From DATAEG01 sp051001975 (GTDB lineage: Bacteria; Actinomycetota; Actinomycetes; Mycobacteriales; Jatrophihabitantaceae), in NCBI GenBank assembly GCA_051001975.1, contig JBPCMU010000020.1:5412-69411 (forward strand): DNA of 64,000 nt, in the 5' to 3' direction. The translations under genes were made by a program, and so were the position numbers. Shown in pieces: positions 1 through 8,576 of this stretch; within the stretch, counting starts at the first letter, position 1, and every line of letters starts with the position of its first letter. The notes under the pieces were generated by a model. That model saw only the letters and a list, made by a program, of their open reading frames with translations. It was not told the DNA's origin and ran no database searches.

Positions 1-687
1 CGGGTGAAGTCCGACGCTCGCAATACGGCGGACGAGTTGGCGTTGACATTCACCGGTCTGCTGCAGGGCTACGAGGTCACCGGCATCTCTGCGTGCTCGA
101 CGGTGCCGGCGGTGCTGCGCGAACTGCGGGTGATGCTCGAGCGGTACTACCCGCAGCTGCCCACCGTGCTGGTCGAGCCGGGCGTGCGTACCGGCGTCGG
201 CATCCTCACCGACTTCCCGCGCGAGGTAGGCGCGGACCGAATCTGCAATACCGCGGCGGCCCACCACCTCGTCGACGGACCCTGCATCGTGGTCGACTTC
301 GGCACGTCGACCAACTTCGACGTGGTAAGCGCAAAGGGTGAATTCACCGGAGGCGCGCTGGCACCTGGTATCGAGATCTCGCTCGACGCGCTGGCCGCCC
401 GCGCCGCTGCGCTGCGCAAGGTCGAACTCGTCGAGCCGCGGAGTTCCATCGGCAAGAACACCGTTGAGTCATTGCAGTCCGGCATCATCTACGGGTTCGC
501 CGCCCAGGTAGACGGCATGGTGCGCCGGATGACCGCTGAGATGCACGAGACCAACCCGGACGAGGTGACCGTGATCGCCACCGGAGGGCTGGCGTCGCTG
601 GTCATCGCGCACTGCGAGACGGTGTCGCGACACGAGCCGGACCTGACCCTGATCGGGCTGCGGTTGATCTTCGAGCGGAACCGCTGA
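1..687 (+). CDS. coaX: Type III pantothenate kinase, 5'-truncated by window edge
   Basis: Cytoplasmic enzyme that phosphorylates pantothenate, the first step of coenzyme A synthesis. The frame is open from base 1 and the true start lies upstream. About 228 residues are visible against the usual 255-272, so the N-terminal ATP-binding DxGNT-type motif is outside the window. Counting from the GTG at base 4, family motifs are EPGVRTG (58-64), PREVGADRICN (72-82), VVDFGTSTNFDVVSAKGEF (96-114), GGALAPGIEIS (116-126) and ATGG near the C terminus. The ending GLRLIFERN closely resembles mycobacterial CoaX. The stop is 3 bases before the next gene, so the two may be co-transcribed. The type III family is monovalent-cation dependent and not feedback-inhibited by CoA (family knowledge). 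Confidence 0.95.
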   Translation, partial: RVKSDARNTADELALTFTGLLQGYEVTGISACSTVPAVLRELRVMLERYYPQLPTVLVEPGVRTGVGILTDFPREVGADRICNTAAAHHLVDGPCIVVDFGTSTNFDVVSAKGEFTGGALAPGIEISLDALAARAAALRKVELVEPRSSIGKNTVESLQSGIIYGFAAQVDGMVRRMTAEMHETNPDEVTVIATGGLASLVIAHCETVSRHEPDLTLIGLRLIFERNR

Positions 688-690
688 GTA

Positions 691-1728
691 ATGCGCACGC
701 TATTCGCGGCGGCCGGGGGCGGCCTCGATCAGACTGGTCCAGGAACCGTCGAGACCTTCTGGCATGAGGACGGCGGCCTGCACCGCGCTGCCTCGTTGGA
801 GGTGCCGGCTGCGAGCTTCCTGGCCTGGCATCCGAATGGTCGCACCCTGTACGCGGTGAACGAGCTCGCCGAAGGGATGGTCAGCCAGCTCGAGGTCGAT
901 GCCGATGGCAATCTGGAACTGGTCGCTCAGATCGGCACGGGTGGAGATGGTCCGTGCCACCTGGCGATCGGGCCGGCCGCCCGGTGCCTGTTCATCGCCA
1001 ACTACGGCGATGGCGTGGTCAGCTCGATACGGCTTCGTAAGAGCGGCGATCTCGACGAGTGCGTCTCGACCGTGCAGCCGCACGGGTCGGGTCCGATCAA
1101 GGACCGCCAGGCCGGCCCGCACGCACACATGGCGGTGCCGACCGGTACCGGCCTTCTGGCCGTAGTGGATCTCGGCACCGACACCGTCCGCACCTACGAA
1201 GTGAGTGATCAGGGCGTGTTGACGCTGCTGAGCCTCTGGCCGGTGCCGCCGGGCACTGGCCCGCGGCAACTGGTGCTCTTCCCGTCTGATCCGCCGCCAC
1301 GGATCGGGCACTACTCGCGCACTGTCATCGTCGGCGAGCTCAACTCGATGCTGCTGCTGATCCGCGGACACCAGGACGGCATCCGCATCCTCGATCGGCA
1401 GCGCACCACCGTGGCGCCCACGGGCGGTCCGAACTTCCCGGCGCAGGTGGAGATCACCGAGGACGGCACGACGGTCTACGTCAGCAACCGCGGCGCCGAC
1501 GTCGTGACCCAGTTCGCCGTCGAGGGTGACACGCTGCGGCCGATCGCGGACTACCCGTGCGGCGGCGAGTGGCCGCGGCACTTCTGCACCGCGGGTGAGT
1601 ACATGTACGTGGCCAACCAGAAGAGCAACCGGATCGCCGTGCTGCGCATCGATCGGCACACCGGTGCATTGACCGAGACCGACCTGAGCTACGACCTGGG
1701 CGGCCCGGCCTGCGTTGTGCCCAGATAG
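691..1728 (+). CDS. Lactonase-family seven-bladed beta-propeller protein
   Basis: 345-residue protein of the 6-phosphogluconolactonase-like propeller family (Lactonase, PF10282). Typical blade signatures recur: AWHPNGRTLYAVNE (about 45-58), GPCHLAIGPAARCLFIANYGDG (about 87-108), ITEDGTTVYVSNRGAD (about 255-270) and YMYVANQKSNRIAVL near the end. The length is normal for the family. There is no signal peptide, so it is probably cytoplasmic. True 6-phosphogluconolactonase activity has been shown for only some members, so the substrate is uncertain. The ATG is 3 bases after the coaX stop. It ends 10 bases from the convergent methyltransferase gene, with no convincing terminator between them. Confidence 0.85.
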   Translation: MRTLFAAAGGGLDQTGPGTVETFWHEDGGLHRAASLEVPAASFLAWHPNGRTLYAVNELAEGMVSQLEVDADGNLELVAQIGTGGDGPCHLAIGPAARCLFIANYGDGVVSSIRLRKSGDLDECVSTVQPHGSGPIKDRQAGPHAHMAVPTGTGLLAVVDLGTDTVRTYEVSDQGVLTLLSLWPVPPGTGPRQLVLFPSDPPPRIGHYSRTVIVGELNSMLLLIRGHQDGIRILDRQRTTVAPTGGPNFPAQVEITEDGTTVYVSNRGADVVTQFAVEGDTLRPIADYPCGGEWPRHFCTAGEYMYVANQKSNRIAVLRIDRHTGALTETDLSYDLGGPACVVPR

Positions 1729-1738
1729 CTCTGCACAA

Positions 1739-2503
1739 TCAAAGGCGGTGGGCTCGCAGCGCGGTCGTCAGGTAGGGCGCGTCCACCTCGGTGCGGCCGA
1801 TGAGGTCGGGATGGGTGCGGATCGATTCGCGCACTCGGTCCAGCAGTTCGACGCGGGCCGGCTCGTCCATTGCGATCACGTAGGAACGTGAGGCAAGCAA
1901 GTCGACGATCTGCTGTGGCGCGATGCGCTGGCTGTGCGGGAACTCCCGCCGCTTGGTCGGCCCGAACCACTCCGCCGCCATCGTCACGTCGCGACCATGG
2001 GAAGGCTGGGGATGCGCTCGGGCCCGGTCCGCGCGGTCGAACACCTGCCACGGCGCGAAGCTCGGGTCGCGGCGGTTCCACAGGAGCCCAACGGTGCCGC
2101 CGCTGCGCAGCACCCGGGCGATCTCGAGGTCGGCGGCGGGCCGGTCGAACCAGTGGAACGCCGAACCCACCACCACTGCGTCCACCGAACCGTCCGGTAG
2201 GTCGATGCGTTCCGCAGAGCCGACCCGGGCGTCCACGTCGGGCAGTCGGGCGCGTAGCCGGGCGAGCATGTTCGGTGACGGGTCGACCGCGATCACGTCG
2301 AGCCCGCGGCGCACCACCAGCTCGGTCAGCTTGCCGGTCCCGGCGCCGAGGTCGAGTACCCACCGACATCGGTCGGGCAGTACCCAGCCCAGCGCGGCAG
2401 CCGCGAAATCAGGGCGGACCGAGTCGTACAGCTCCGCCGCCGAGTCGAACGTCGCTGCCAGCCTCCTGCGGTCCGCGTCGCTATGAATCGGACGGGAGGC
2501 CAC
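1739..2503 (-). CDS. Class I SAM-dependent methyltransferase
   Basis: 254-residue soluble methyltransferase. SAM-binding motif I VLDLGAGTGKL lies at about 49-59, an acidic strand end VIAVDPSPNML follows at about 74-84, then the post-I region RVGSAERIDLPDGSVDAVVVG and the family-typical SAFHWFD. This is the Methyltransf_11/UbiE-like fold. The FHWFD motif and the C-terminal region resemble proteins annotated as generic class I methyltransferases. The substrate cannot be deduced. It is convergent with the lactonase gene and has no functional partner beside it. Confidence 0.88.
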   Translation of the reverse strand: MASRPIHSDADRRRLAATFDSAAELYDSVRPDFAAAALGWVLPDRCRWVLDLGAGTGKLTELVVRRGLDVIAVDPSPNMLARLRARLPDVDARVGSAERIDLPDGSVDAVVVGSAFHWFDRPAADLEIARVLRSGGTVGLLWNRRDPSFAPWQVFDRADRARAHPQPSHGRDVTMAAEWFGPTKRREFPHSQRIAPQQIVDLLASRSYVIAMDEPARVELLDRVRESIRTHPDLIGRTEVDAPYLTTALRAHRL

Positions 2504-2597
2504 GCCAAGACGCTATCCGCTGCACCTGTGCGCCGACCCAACGCACGCACCGGATCGACCTGCCGACACCATGACTGGTACCCATTCGAGGAGCGAG

Positions 2598-3062
2598 ATG
2601 ATGAACAGCTTCAACGGCCTCGGCACGCACCTGGGCAACCTGGCCCGGCTGTCGAACGCGCAGAGTAGATCGATCAGCGCGGAGAACCCGTCCGACGCGA
2701 AGGGCGGCGGTGCCCGAGCCGTCGAGTGGGAGATGCCGTTCCGCAGTTCCACCCGGGTCACCGTCGAGAACCTGACGCCCGAAGACGTCGACCCGTTCTT
2801 CTTCCAGATCGACTATGCGCTGACCGAGGTCGAGGACGATCGTGCGTACCTGCACGCGCAGCAACCCGACAGCCCGTCGACCCGATTCGAGCAGGAGCTG
2901 CGGGTCACCGTGCAGGCACTCGGCTGGCGCACCGACTTCGGCGGTACGCCGCGCTACCTGCGATTGCAGGACGACATCGCCTCAACGAGTTGGTGGTACC
3001 AGGCCGAGCCGCACGCCGCGTTCCCGCCGTTGCCGCCGGCTGACGAGCTCGAGGTGATCTAG
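2598..3062 (+). pseudogene. Internally deleted GH172 (DUF2961) remnant
   Basis: An open frame of about 154 codons composed of separate pieces of a GH172/DUF2961 protein joined in frame. The N-terminal piece has NGLGTHLGNLARLSN and RSISAENP. A middle piece has VEWEMPFRSSTRVTVENL followed by FFFQIDYALTEV and YLHAQ. The C-terminal piece has LGWR, RYLRLQDDIASTSWWYQ and EPHAAFPPLP, ending in ELEVI. Full proteins are about 360-380 residues, so roughly 200 internal residues are gone, including the stretch carrying the catalytic glutamates. I chose ATG 2598 (or 2601) because GAGGAG at 2588-2593 sits just upstream. The frame is intact and a ribosome site remains, so a product may still be made, but activity as a fructofuranosidase-type enzyme is not expected. 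Confidence 0.7.
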
Positions 3063-3073
3063 CGATCGGGTCG

Positions 3074-3691
3074 CTAGAGCCAGCCGCGCTCGTCGGCGAC
3101 CCGGACGGCTTCGACCCGATTGCGCACGCCGGTCTTGGCGATGGCAGCGGACAGGTAGTTGCGCACCGTGCCTTCGGAGAGAAACAGCTTGCCGGCGATG
3201 TCGGCCACCGTGGAGCCGCCGCGAGCGGCCACCAGTACGTCGCGCTCCCGACCGGTGAGCGGCGACGCGCCACCGGCCAACGTCGCCGCGGCGAGGGCGG
3301 GGTCGACGACTCGTTCGCCGGCCGCGACCCGGCGCACCGCATCGGCAAGTTGCTCGGCCGGCGCGTCCTTCACGACGAAGCCGAGCGCGCCGGACTCCAT
3401 TGCCCGACGCAGGTACCCGGGCCGGCCGAACGTGGTCAGGATCAGCACCCGGCAGGACGGCACCTCATGATTGAGCGCGGCCGCGGCGGCCAATCCGTCG
3501 AGCCCGGGCATCTCGATGTCCAACAGTGCGACGTTGGGCTTGTGCTCACGGGCCGCCGCGACGACCTCGTCGCCGCGGCCGACCTGGGCGACGACCTCGA
3601 ACTCCTCGTCGAGTTCCAGCAGTGCGGCCAGCGCGGAACGCACCAGTTGCTGGTCGTCGGCGAGCAGCAACCGGATCCGCGGTGCGGTCAC
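3074..3691 (-). CDS. NarL/LuxR-type two-component response regulator
   Basis: 205-residue regulator. The receiver domain starts RIRLLLADDQQLVRSAL, with acidic pocket residues at about 12-13, the phosphoacceptor Asp58 in VALLDIEMPG and conserved Lys in GFVVKDAP. The C-terminal LuxR helix-turn-helix is LTGRERDVLVAARGG, then IAGKLFLSEGTVRNYLSAAIAKTG. The GTG start overlaps the stop of the upstream kinase gene by 4 bases, which indicates translational coupling. It is the last gene of the ATPase-permease-kinase-regulator operon, so it most likely controls that ABC transporter's own operon in the manner of DesK/DesR-type systems (inference). Confidence 0.93.
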   Translation of the reverse strand: MTAPRIRLLLADDQQLVRSALAALLELDEEFEVVAQVGRGDEVVAAAREHKPNVALLDIEMPGLDGLAAAAALNHEVPSCRVLILTTFGRPGYLRRAMESGALGFVVKDAPAEQLADAVRRVAAGERVVDPALAAATLAGGASPLTGRERDVLVAARGGSTVADIAGKLFLSEGTVRNYLSAAIAKTGVRNRVEAVRVADERGWL

Positions 3692-4947
3692 GAACCGGTC
3701 CGCTGCGGTTCCGGCTCGGCTGCCGGGACATCGCTCGCGGGTCGGTGAACGTCGGTACCGGGCAGGTCGACGCGCAGCTTCCATCCGCGGCCCATCGTCC
3801 CGACCGCACCGCCGCACACTGTGCCGCCGGCCGCCTCGACCCGCTCACGCAGCCCGCTGAGACCGCTGCCGGCCATGCCGCCGCCGCCCTGTCCGTCGTC
3901 GCGGATCTCCAGCCAGTTACGGCCGACCGAGATCGTGCACGTCGCGCCGCGGGAGTGCCGCACCACATTGGTGACGCCCTCGCGGACCACCCACCCGAAC
4001 AGTTCCTCGTAGTTCGGGTCGATGTTGTCGACGGCCTTGGGCAGGTCGGCGAGGAAACCGGCCGCGCGCAACACCTGCCGGCCGGTGGCCAACTCGCCGC
4101 TCAACGTGACGTCGCGGTAGCCGGCCACCGCGGCACGTACTTCGCTCAGAGTTCGGCGGCTGAGCGCTTCGACCTCGGAGATCTCGACGGCCGCCTTTGC
4201 GGGGTCGCGGTCGGCCAGCCGGTGGGCCAACGCGGACTTCACTGTGATGGTGGTCAGTGAGTGACCGAGCAGGTCGTGCAGGTCTCGGGCAATCCGAGAG
4301 CGCTCGTTCTCCGCGGCGAGGCGGGCCACCTCGGTCCGCGCCGCGGTGAGTTCCCGGTTCGACTTCATGATCGCGAAGAACCCGTACATGGCGACGGCGA
4401 CCAGCGGCAGCGTGATCGCCATGCTGTAGTCCGGCTTCGCGTGCCACGGCTCGATCAGTGCTGGCGCAGCGACCGACAACACCGTCAACGCTGCGACCAC
4501 GAGCATGCCGTACTTGCGGAACGCCGCGACGCTGATCACCGAGACGTAGACGAGCATTGCGAATGCGTCCTCGTGGGCGAAGATCGCCTCGAGGCAGGTG
4601 ATCCCGATCAGCGCCCCGTAACTGGCCCAGAACCACTTGTTCAGGATCCAGCCGTTGCCCAGCGCGAGGAGATAGCAGCCCGCGAAGATCACAACGAGCG
4701 CAAAGCCGATGATCTTTGCTACGCCGTCAGAGTGCTTGTCGACGCCGCTGACCGTCTGGCCCAGGTAGATCAACCAGATGCCCGGGAAGAGCCAGTCCTT
4801 CCATCCTTTGGACATCATCCGGTTCTTGTGCAGCGCCGCTGATGCCGAATCGAGCGAGGACGGCGACTGGTCCGCATCGAACGAGCCCGAACCGAACGCG
4901 AACGGGTCGGTCGCGTCGGCGAGGTCGTGCGGGCGTGGGCTGGTCAT
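3688..4947 (-). CDS. DesK-type membrane sensor histidine kinase
   Basis: 419-residue kinase. A polar N terminus (1-50) is followed by about five or six hydrophobic segments (50-195), then a HisKA_3 dimerisation domain with the phosphoacceptor His224 in RIARDLHDLLGHSL. The ATPase domain contains EGVTNVVRHSRG (323-334), EIRDDGQGGGG (347-357) and GSGLSGLRERVEAAGG (360-375). This is the HPK7 class that pairs with NarL-type regulators, and its partner overlaps it by 4 bases downstream. The sensor region is almost wholly membrane-embedded, without a large external domain, which suits intramembrane sensing or sensing through the adjacent ABC transporter. Start ATG 4947 follows the permease stop by about 23 bases. 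Confidence 0.93.
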   Translation of the reverse strand: MTSPRPHDLADATDPFAFGSGSFDADQSPSSLDSASAALHKNRMMSKGWKDWLFPGIWLIYLGQTVSGVDKHSDGVAKIIGFALVVIFAGCYLLALGNGWILNKWFWASYGALIGITCLEAIFAHEDAFAMLVYVSVISVAAFRKYGMLVVAALTVLSVAAPALIEPWHAKPDYSMAITLPLVAVAMYGFFAIMKSNRELTAARTEVARLAAENERSRIARDLHDLLGHSLTTITVKSALAHRLADRDPAKAAVEISEVEALSRRTLSEVRAAVAGYRDVTLSGELATGRQVLRAAGFLADLPKAVDNIDPNYEELFGWVVREGVTNVVRHSRGATCTISVGRNWLEIRDDGQGGGGMAGSGLSGLRERVEAAGGTVCGGAVGTMGRGWKLRVDLPGTDVHRPASDVPAAEPEPQRTGS

Positions 4948-4970
4948 GTCAGGTCTCAGGCTATCGCCGG

Positions 4971-5699
4971 TCAGCCGCGCTGTCCGTCGCGCCGGTAGGC
5001 CCAGATGGCGCCGTAGATCAGCAACACCGACCAGCCGGCCACGATGGCCCAGCCCTTGCCGCTCCACGCGTGGGCGCCAGTGGCGACATGCCCGGCCTGC
5101 ACGATCCAGTACGAGGGGACGAACTGGGAGATCTTGTTGAGCGTCGAGCCCGGATTGCCCAGTGGTCCGAACGCGCCGCCGAAGATCGACAGGAACGAGA
5201 TGCCACCACCCATGATCGGGCCCATCGTGTCGCTCTTGATGAGGTGCCCGAGCAGGATGCCGAGCGCGGCGAACGGGATGAGCCCGACCAGCACCAGACC
5301 GACCAGCTCGAACCAACGCTGTACCGGCATGGAGACGCCCAGGATGATGCCGGCGACGATCATCAACACGATCGTGATGGCCGCCATCAGGTAGCTGGTC
5401 AGCACCTTCGCGCGGAGGTAGGCGCGCGGAGTCAGCGGGGAGAGGCGCAGCTGACGGATCCAGCCCTGCTCGCGTTCGAAGGCGATGCGGGCGCCGCCGC
5501 CGATCACCGCGCCCATCGTGCCGAAGGCCATCATCCCGGCCATGTAGTAGGTCGGGAACGGCAGGCCGACGATCTTCTCGTTCTTGTTGCTGCCGGCGAT
5601 GAAGAAGAACAACGCCACCGGGAAGATCAGCGAGAAGATGAAGTTCTGTTTGTTGCGCAGTAGCCGCAGGATCTCGTACTTGACGTAGGTCGTGTTCAT
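4971..5699 (-). CDS. ABC-2 type transporter permease
   Basis: 242-residue membrane protein with about six transmembrane segments. The first one follows a short cytoplasmic start (MNTTYVKYEILRLLRNKQN). The ABC-2 fold is recognisable from the FEREQGWIRQLRLSPLTP coupling-helix region and the late motif of the type FGPLGNPGSTL then ISQFVPSYW. Its ATG overlaps the stop of the ATPase gene (ATGA), so one subunit of each is probably made in step. The substrate is unknown. Family members paired with DesK/LuxR-type systems export antimicrobial or lipid-like compounds in several actinobacteria and firmicutes. Confidence 0.92.
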   Translation of the reverse strand: MNTTYVKYEILRLLRNKQNFIFSLIFPVALFFFIAGSNKNEKIVGLPFPTYYMAGMMAFGTMGAVIGGGARIAFEREQGWIRQLRLSPLTPRAYLRAKVLTSYLMAAITIVLMIVAGIILGVSMPVQRWFELVGLVLVGLIPFAALGILLGHLIKSDTMGPIMGGGISFLSIFGGAFGPLGNPGSTLNKISQFVPSYWIVQAGHVATGAHAWSGKGWAIVAGWSVLLIYGAIWAYRRDGQRG

Positions 5700-6646
5700 C
5701 GGACCTCCTCCACGGCGTCGTCGGTGTCGGCGTCATCGCCGGTGAGGGCGAGGAAGGCTTCTTCCAGCCCTGCGCCGCGCACTTCGATGTCGCGGGCGTC
5801 GGGATAGTTCTGCAGCATCGCGCGCAGTGCGGCATCGGAATCGGTGCAGCGCAGCACGATCGCCTCGCCACGCTCATCGACTGAGGTGACTCCCGGTAGC
5901 CGGCCGAGCTCATCGGCGGCGACATCGGGCAGTGTCGCTCGGATGGTGCGCAGGCCAACCGTCGCCTTGATCTCGGTGGTCGGGCCGTCGGCGACGATCT
6001 TGCCGCGCGCCATGAGCACGATGCGGTCGGCGTAGGCGTCGGCCTCGTCCAGGTAGTGCGTCGCGAAGATGACGGTCTTGCCCGACGAGGCGACTTGGCG
6101 CATGAAGTTCCAGAAATCGCGGCGGCCCTCGACGTCCATGGCCACGGTGGGCTCGTCCAGTACGAGCAGGTCCGGGTTGGATACCAGCGCGAGTGCCGCG
6201 CGGACGCGTTGGGTCTGCCCGCCGGAGAGCTTGTCGGTTCGCTGCTTGGCGATCGAGGCGATGCCGGTCACGTGCATGACCTCGTCAACGGACAGTGGCT
6301 TCGGGTAGAGCGAGGCCATCGTGGTGATGAGTTCGGTCACCGTCATGAAGCGGATCAGCCCGCCGGTCTGCAGCATGGCGCCGATCGCGCCGGCCTTGAT
6401 CGCCTCAGCCGGCGGCAGTCCGAACAACCGCACATCACCACTGTCCGGAGGCAGCAGCCCGAGCAGCATGTCGATCGTCGTCGACTTGCCGGCACCGTTG
6501 GGGCCGAGCAGCGCGACGGTCTCGCCGGGAGCGATGTCCAGGTCGACACCGCGCACCGCGCGTACCGGGCCGCCGGGGCTGGCGAAGGTCTTTGTCAGGC
6601 CGGTCAGTTGGATGCCGGACGTCAGGGGAGCACCAGATCTCGTCAT
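5696..6646 (-). CDS. ABC transporter ATP-binding protein (drug/antibiotic export type)
   Basis: 316-residue cytoplasmic ATPase of the CcmA/DrrA class. The Walker A motif is GPNGAGKST (48-56), the Q-loop region is MLQTGG, the signature is LSGGQTQRVR, Walker B is DLLVLDEPTVAMD and the switch histidine is in VIFATHYLDEAD. The C-terminal domain after about residue 225 is typical for DrrA-like exporters. I chose ATG 6646 because the product then begins shortly before the conserved domain; the frame is open upstream to 6712 but without a clear ribosome site. First gene of the minus-strand export/sensing operon. Confidence 0.93.
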   Translation of the reverse strand: MTRSGAPLTSGIQLTGLTKTFASPGGPVRAVRGVDLDIAPGETVALLGPNGAGKSTTIDMLLGLLPPDSGDVRLFGLPPAEAIKAGAIGAMLQTGGLIRFMTVTELITTMASLYPKPLSVDEVMHVTGIASIAKQRTDKLSGGQTQRVRAALALVSNPDLLVLDEPTVAMDVEGRRDFWNFMRQVASSGKTVIFATHYLDEADAYADRIVLMARGKIVADGPTTEIKATVGLRTIRATLPDVAADELGRLPGVTSVDERGEAIVLRCTDSDAALRAMLQNYPDARDIEVRGAGLEEAFLALTGDDADTDDAVEEVR

Positions 6647-6729
6647 GACACCGACTGTGCCTGACGGCTGAGTTCGCCGGCAGTCCCGCACCGCAGGGAA
6701 GCGCGGTGACATTCGTCAGCCGGACGCGC

Positions 6730-7674
6730 TCAGTCCCGCGCTGCCCAATCAATGAGTCGCTTGCTGATGTCGGCTGGTGCTTCCTCTTGCGGGAAGTGGC
6801 CGACGTTCTCCAGCACGTGCCACTCGTACTCAGCGCCGACGTACTTGTCCGATCCAGCGGCCGTGCTCAGCAGCGTGCAGCCATCGGAGGCGCCGTGCAG
6901 CTGCAGCACCGGTCGGGTGACCAGTGGCCGCGATCCGGAAGCCGCGCGCCGACCGTCCGGGCGTGGCAGCGAGCGCACCACCCAGCGGAAGAATTCCAGC
7001 GAGCAGTGCGCCGACGGGTGGATGCGCATCGCCTCGGCATACCGGAGCACCGCGGCTTCGTAGTCGTCGGTGTGCTGCCAGCGGGTGCCGGTCCACCGAT
7101 GCAGCAGCGAGCGCAGGTACTCGGGGTCGCGGGTCAGCCGGCGTTCAGGAACCCGCGGCAACTGGAACAACCCGAGCGCGTACCCCGACGCCCGGCCCTG
7201 CCCGCGCGGATCGGTGAGCACCGCCTGCCGGATACGCAGCGGATGCGGAGCGCCCAGCACTGCGATCCGGCGCACCACGTCCGGGTCGTGCACCGCCACC
7301 GACCAGGCGATCATCCCGCCGAGGTCGTTGCCGACCAGCATCGCGTCGCGCTCGCCGAGGGAGGTGATCAGCCCGGCGATGTCAGCGGAGAGGGTGGGCA
7401 GGTCGTACCCGCGAGGTGGCTTGTCGCTTGCGCCGTAGCCACGCAAATCGACCGCTACGGCGCGGTATCCGGCCGCGGCCAGGTCGGTCAGCTGCTGGCG
7501 CCACGTCCACCAGAACTGCGGGAAACCGTGCAGCAGAAGGACCATCGGCCCGGAACCGATCTCCGCGACGTGCAGCGCCAACCCGTTCGCGCGCACCGTG
7601 CGATGGCGCCAGGGACCGTCGACCAGCACGACCGACTCGTCCGGCTGGGGTCGCTGCGGGTGACGGGAAGGCAT
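6730..7674 (-). CDS. Alpha/beta hydrolase, epoxide-hydrolase-like (EphE type)
   Basis: 314-residue alpha/beta hydrolase. The oxyanion motif is LLLHGFPQFWWTWR (47-60), the nucleophile elbow is VGNDLGG (114-120) with Asp117 as nucleophile, and the late histidine is in NVGHFPQEEAP. Asp rather than Ser at the elbow plus HGFP and WWTW point to epoxide hydrolase or haloalkane-dehalogenase-like chemistry. Its position next to a Holin-X gene and acs matches M. tuberculosis ephE (Rv3670). It has no signal peptide. ATG 7674 lies 29 bases after the Holin-X stop, so co-transcription is plausible. The substrate is not known. Confidence 0.85.
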   Translation of the reverse strand: MPSRHPQRPQPDESVVLVDGPWRHRTVRANGLALHVAEIGSGPMVLLLHGFPQFWWTWRQQLTDLAAAGYRAVAVDLRGYGASDKPPRGYDLPTLSADIAGLITSLGERDAMLVGNDLGGMIAWSVAVHDPDVVRRIAVLGAPHPLRIRQAVLTDPRGQGRASGYALGLFQLPRVPERRLTRDPEYLRSLLHRWTGTRWQHTDDYEAAVLRYAEAMRIHPSAHCSLEFFRWVVRSLPRPDGRRAASGSRPLVTRPVLQLHGASDGCTLLSTAAGSDKYVGAEYEWHVLENVGHFPQEEAPADISKRLIDWAARD

Positions 7675-7703
7675 GGTTGGTCCGACGGGAGTGACCGCAG
7701 GGC

Positions 7704-8126
7704 TCAGGCGGTGTGTTTGCTGGGATGTTTGAGGACGTCTGCGGTGTCCTTGGCGTTCGAGATGGTCTTCTTCGGGCTCTTCACGCGCTTGATCTTGCGC
7801 ACCCCGATGAACACCAGCACCGCGGCCATCAGCACCAGGAAGCCGAAGACGATCAGGTAGGACAGCCACCGCCAGAGCCCGATGCTGACCAGGCCCTCGG
7901 CGAGTGCGATCAGGCCGAACGTCAGCGAGAACACCAGCAGAACGGCGGCGCCCAGGAACATCCCGATGCCGGTGCCGGCGTTCTTCACCGACGAGCCGAC
8001 CTCGGACTTCGCCAGCGCAATCTCACCGCGGATGATCGTCGACAGGTGCTTCGACGCATCGCTGGCCAACGACCCGATCGTCGGCTCGGCCGGGGTGACG
8101 ATCGGGGATGGCTGCGTCGTGGTCAC
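7704..8126 (-). CDS. Putative actinobacterial Holin-X family membrane protein
   Basis: 140-residue protein. An amphipathic N-terminal region (SIGSLASDASKHLSTIIRGEIALAKSEV type, about 15-45) is followed by two transmembrane helices (about 53-80 and 86-108) and a basic cytoplasmic tail (RKIKRVKSPKK). This is the layout of PF07332, named after phage holins but common as a chromosomal gene in actinobacteria, where the role is not established. It matches the position of Rv3669 between ephE and acs. The intergenic region upstream holds one of two palindromic repeats. Confidence 0.85.
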   Translation of the reverse strand: MTTTQPSPIVTPAEPTIGSLASDASKHLSTIIRGEIALAKSEVGSSVKNAGTGIGMFLGAAVLLVFSLTFGLIALAEGLVSIGLWRWLSYLIVFGFLVLMAAVLVFIGVRKIKRVKSPKKTISNAKDTADVLKHPSKHTA

Positions 8127-8167
8127 AGCTGAATCATTGCATCACCGGCCGATGGACCGAAACCGAA

Positions 8168-8215
8168 CGGTTTTGGCCGCCCGCCGTCATATAGAGAGCT
8201 GGGTGGCCAAAACCG
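8168..8215. repeat. 48-bp palindromic repeat, copy A
   Basis: The outer arms CGGTTTTGGCC and GGCCAAAACCG are perfectly complementary (11 bp). The core carries CGCCGTCATATAGAGAGCTG. Its reverse complement matches the repeat at 8548-8595 at about 40 of 48 positions, so the two copies lie in inverted orientation around the DUF559 fragment. Likely a REP-like or miniature mobile palindrome; only two copies occur in this window. Confidence 0.85.
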
Positions 8216-8225
8216 CTGGACGGCG

Positions 8226-8576
8226 GTGCTCGGCGGCAATGCCGTGCTCTCCTACCCATCGGCCGGGGTGGTGGGTAACCGTGAACTGGTGAGGTTGCCG
8301 CGCGATCTCCGGCCCGGCGCGGAGGCCGAATCGGAGCGGCTGCTGCAGCGGCTGCTGGACCGCGCCGGTATTCGCGGTTGGACGGGCAACCTGGCGGTGG
8401 TGGTCGAAGGCCGCCGGTTCCGGTTGGACATCGGCTTCCCGGACCAGCGCGTCGCCGTCGAGGTGGACGGCTGGGTCTTTCACCGCACGAAGGAGCGCCG
8501 AGATGCGGATACTCGGCGAGACAACCTGCTGGTCGCGATGATCCGCCCGGTTTTGGCCGCCCAGCTCGCCATTTGA
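8226..8576 (+). pseudogene. DUF559 (Vsr-like nuclease fold) fragment, 3' end inside a repeat
   Basis: A 116-codon frame of the DUF559 domain, a Vsr/PD-(D/E)XK-like endonuclease fold. Recognisable parts are AESERLLQRLLDRAG, then GRRFRLDIGFPDQRVAVEVDGWVFH and RRDADTRRDNLLVAM. The acidic residues of LDIGFPD and VAVEVDG are the expected active-site positions. Normal proteins continue with a hydrophobic WxVLRFTW-type strand. Here the frame runs instead into the palindromic repeat and ends RPVLAAQLAI, so about 25 C-terminal residues are lost. The start is unclear: ATG, GTG and TTG codons are available and the N-terminal region common in larger DUF559 proteins is absent. Probably a decayed gene, though a short product cannot be excluded. 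Confidence 0.6.

Noticed and set aside
4948..5958. Long minus-strand frame fused upstream of the sensor kinase
   Set aside because: The extension runs antisense-frame through the permease and ATPase genes; the kinase starts at ATG 4947.
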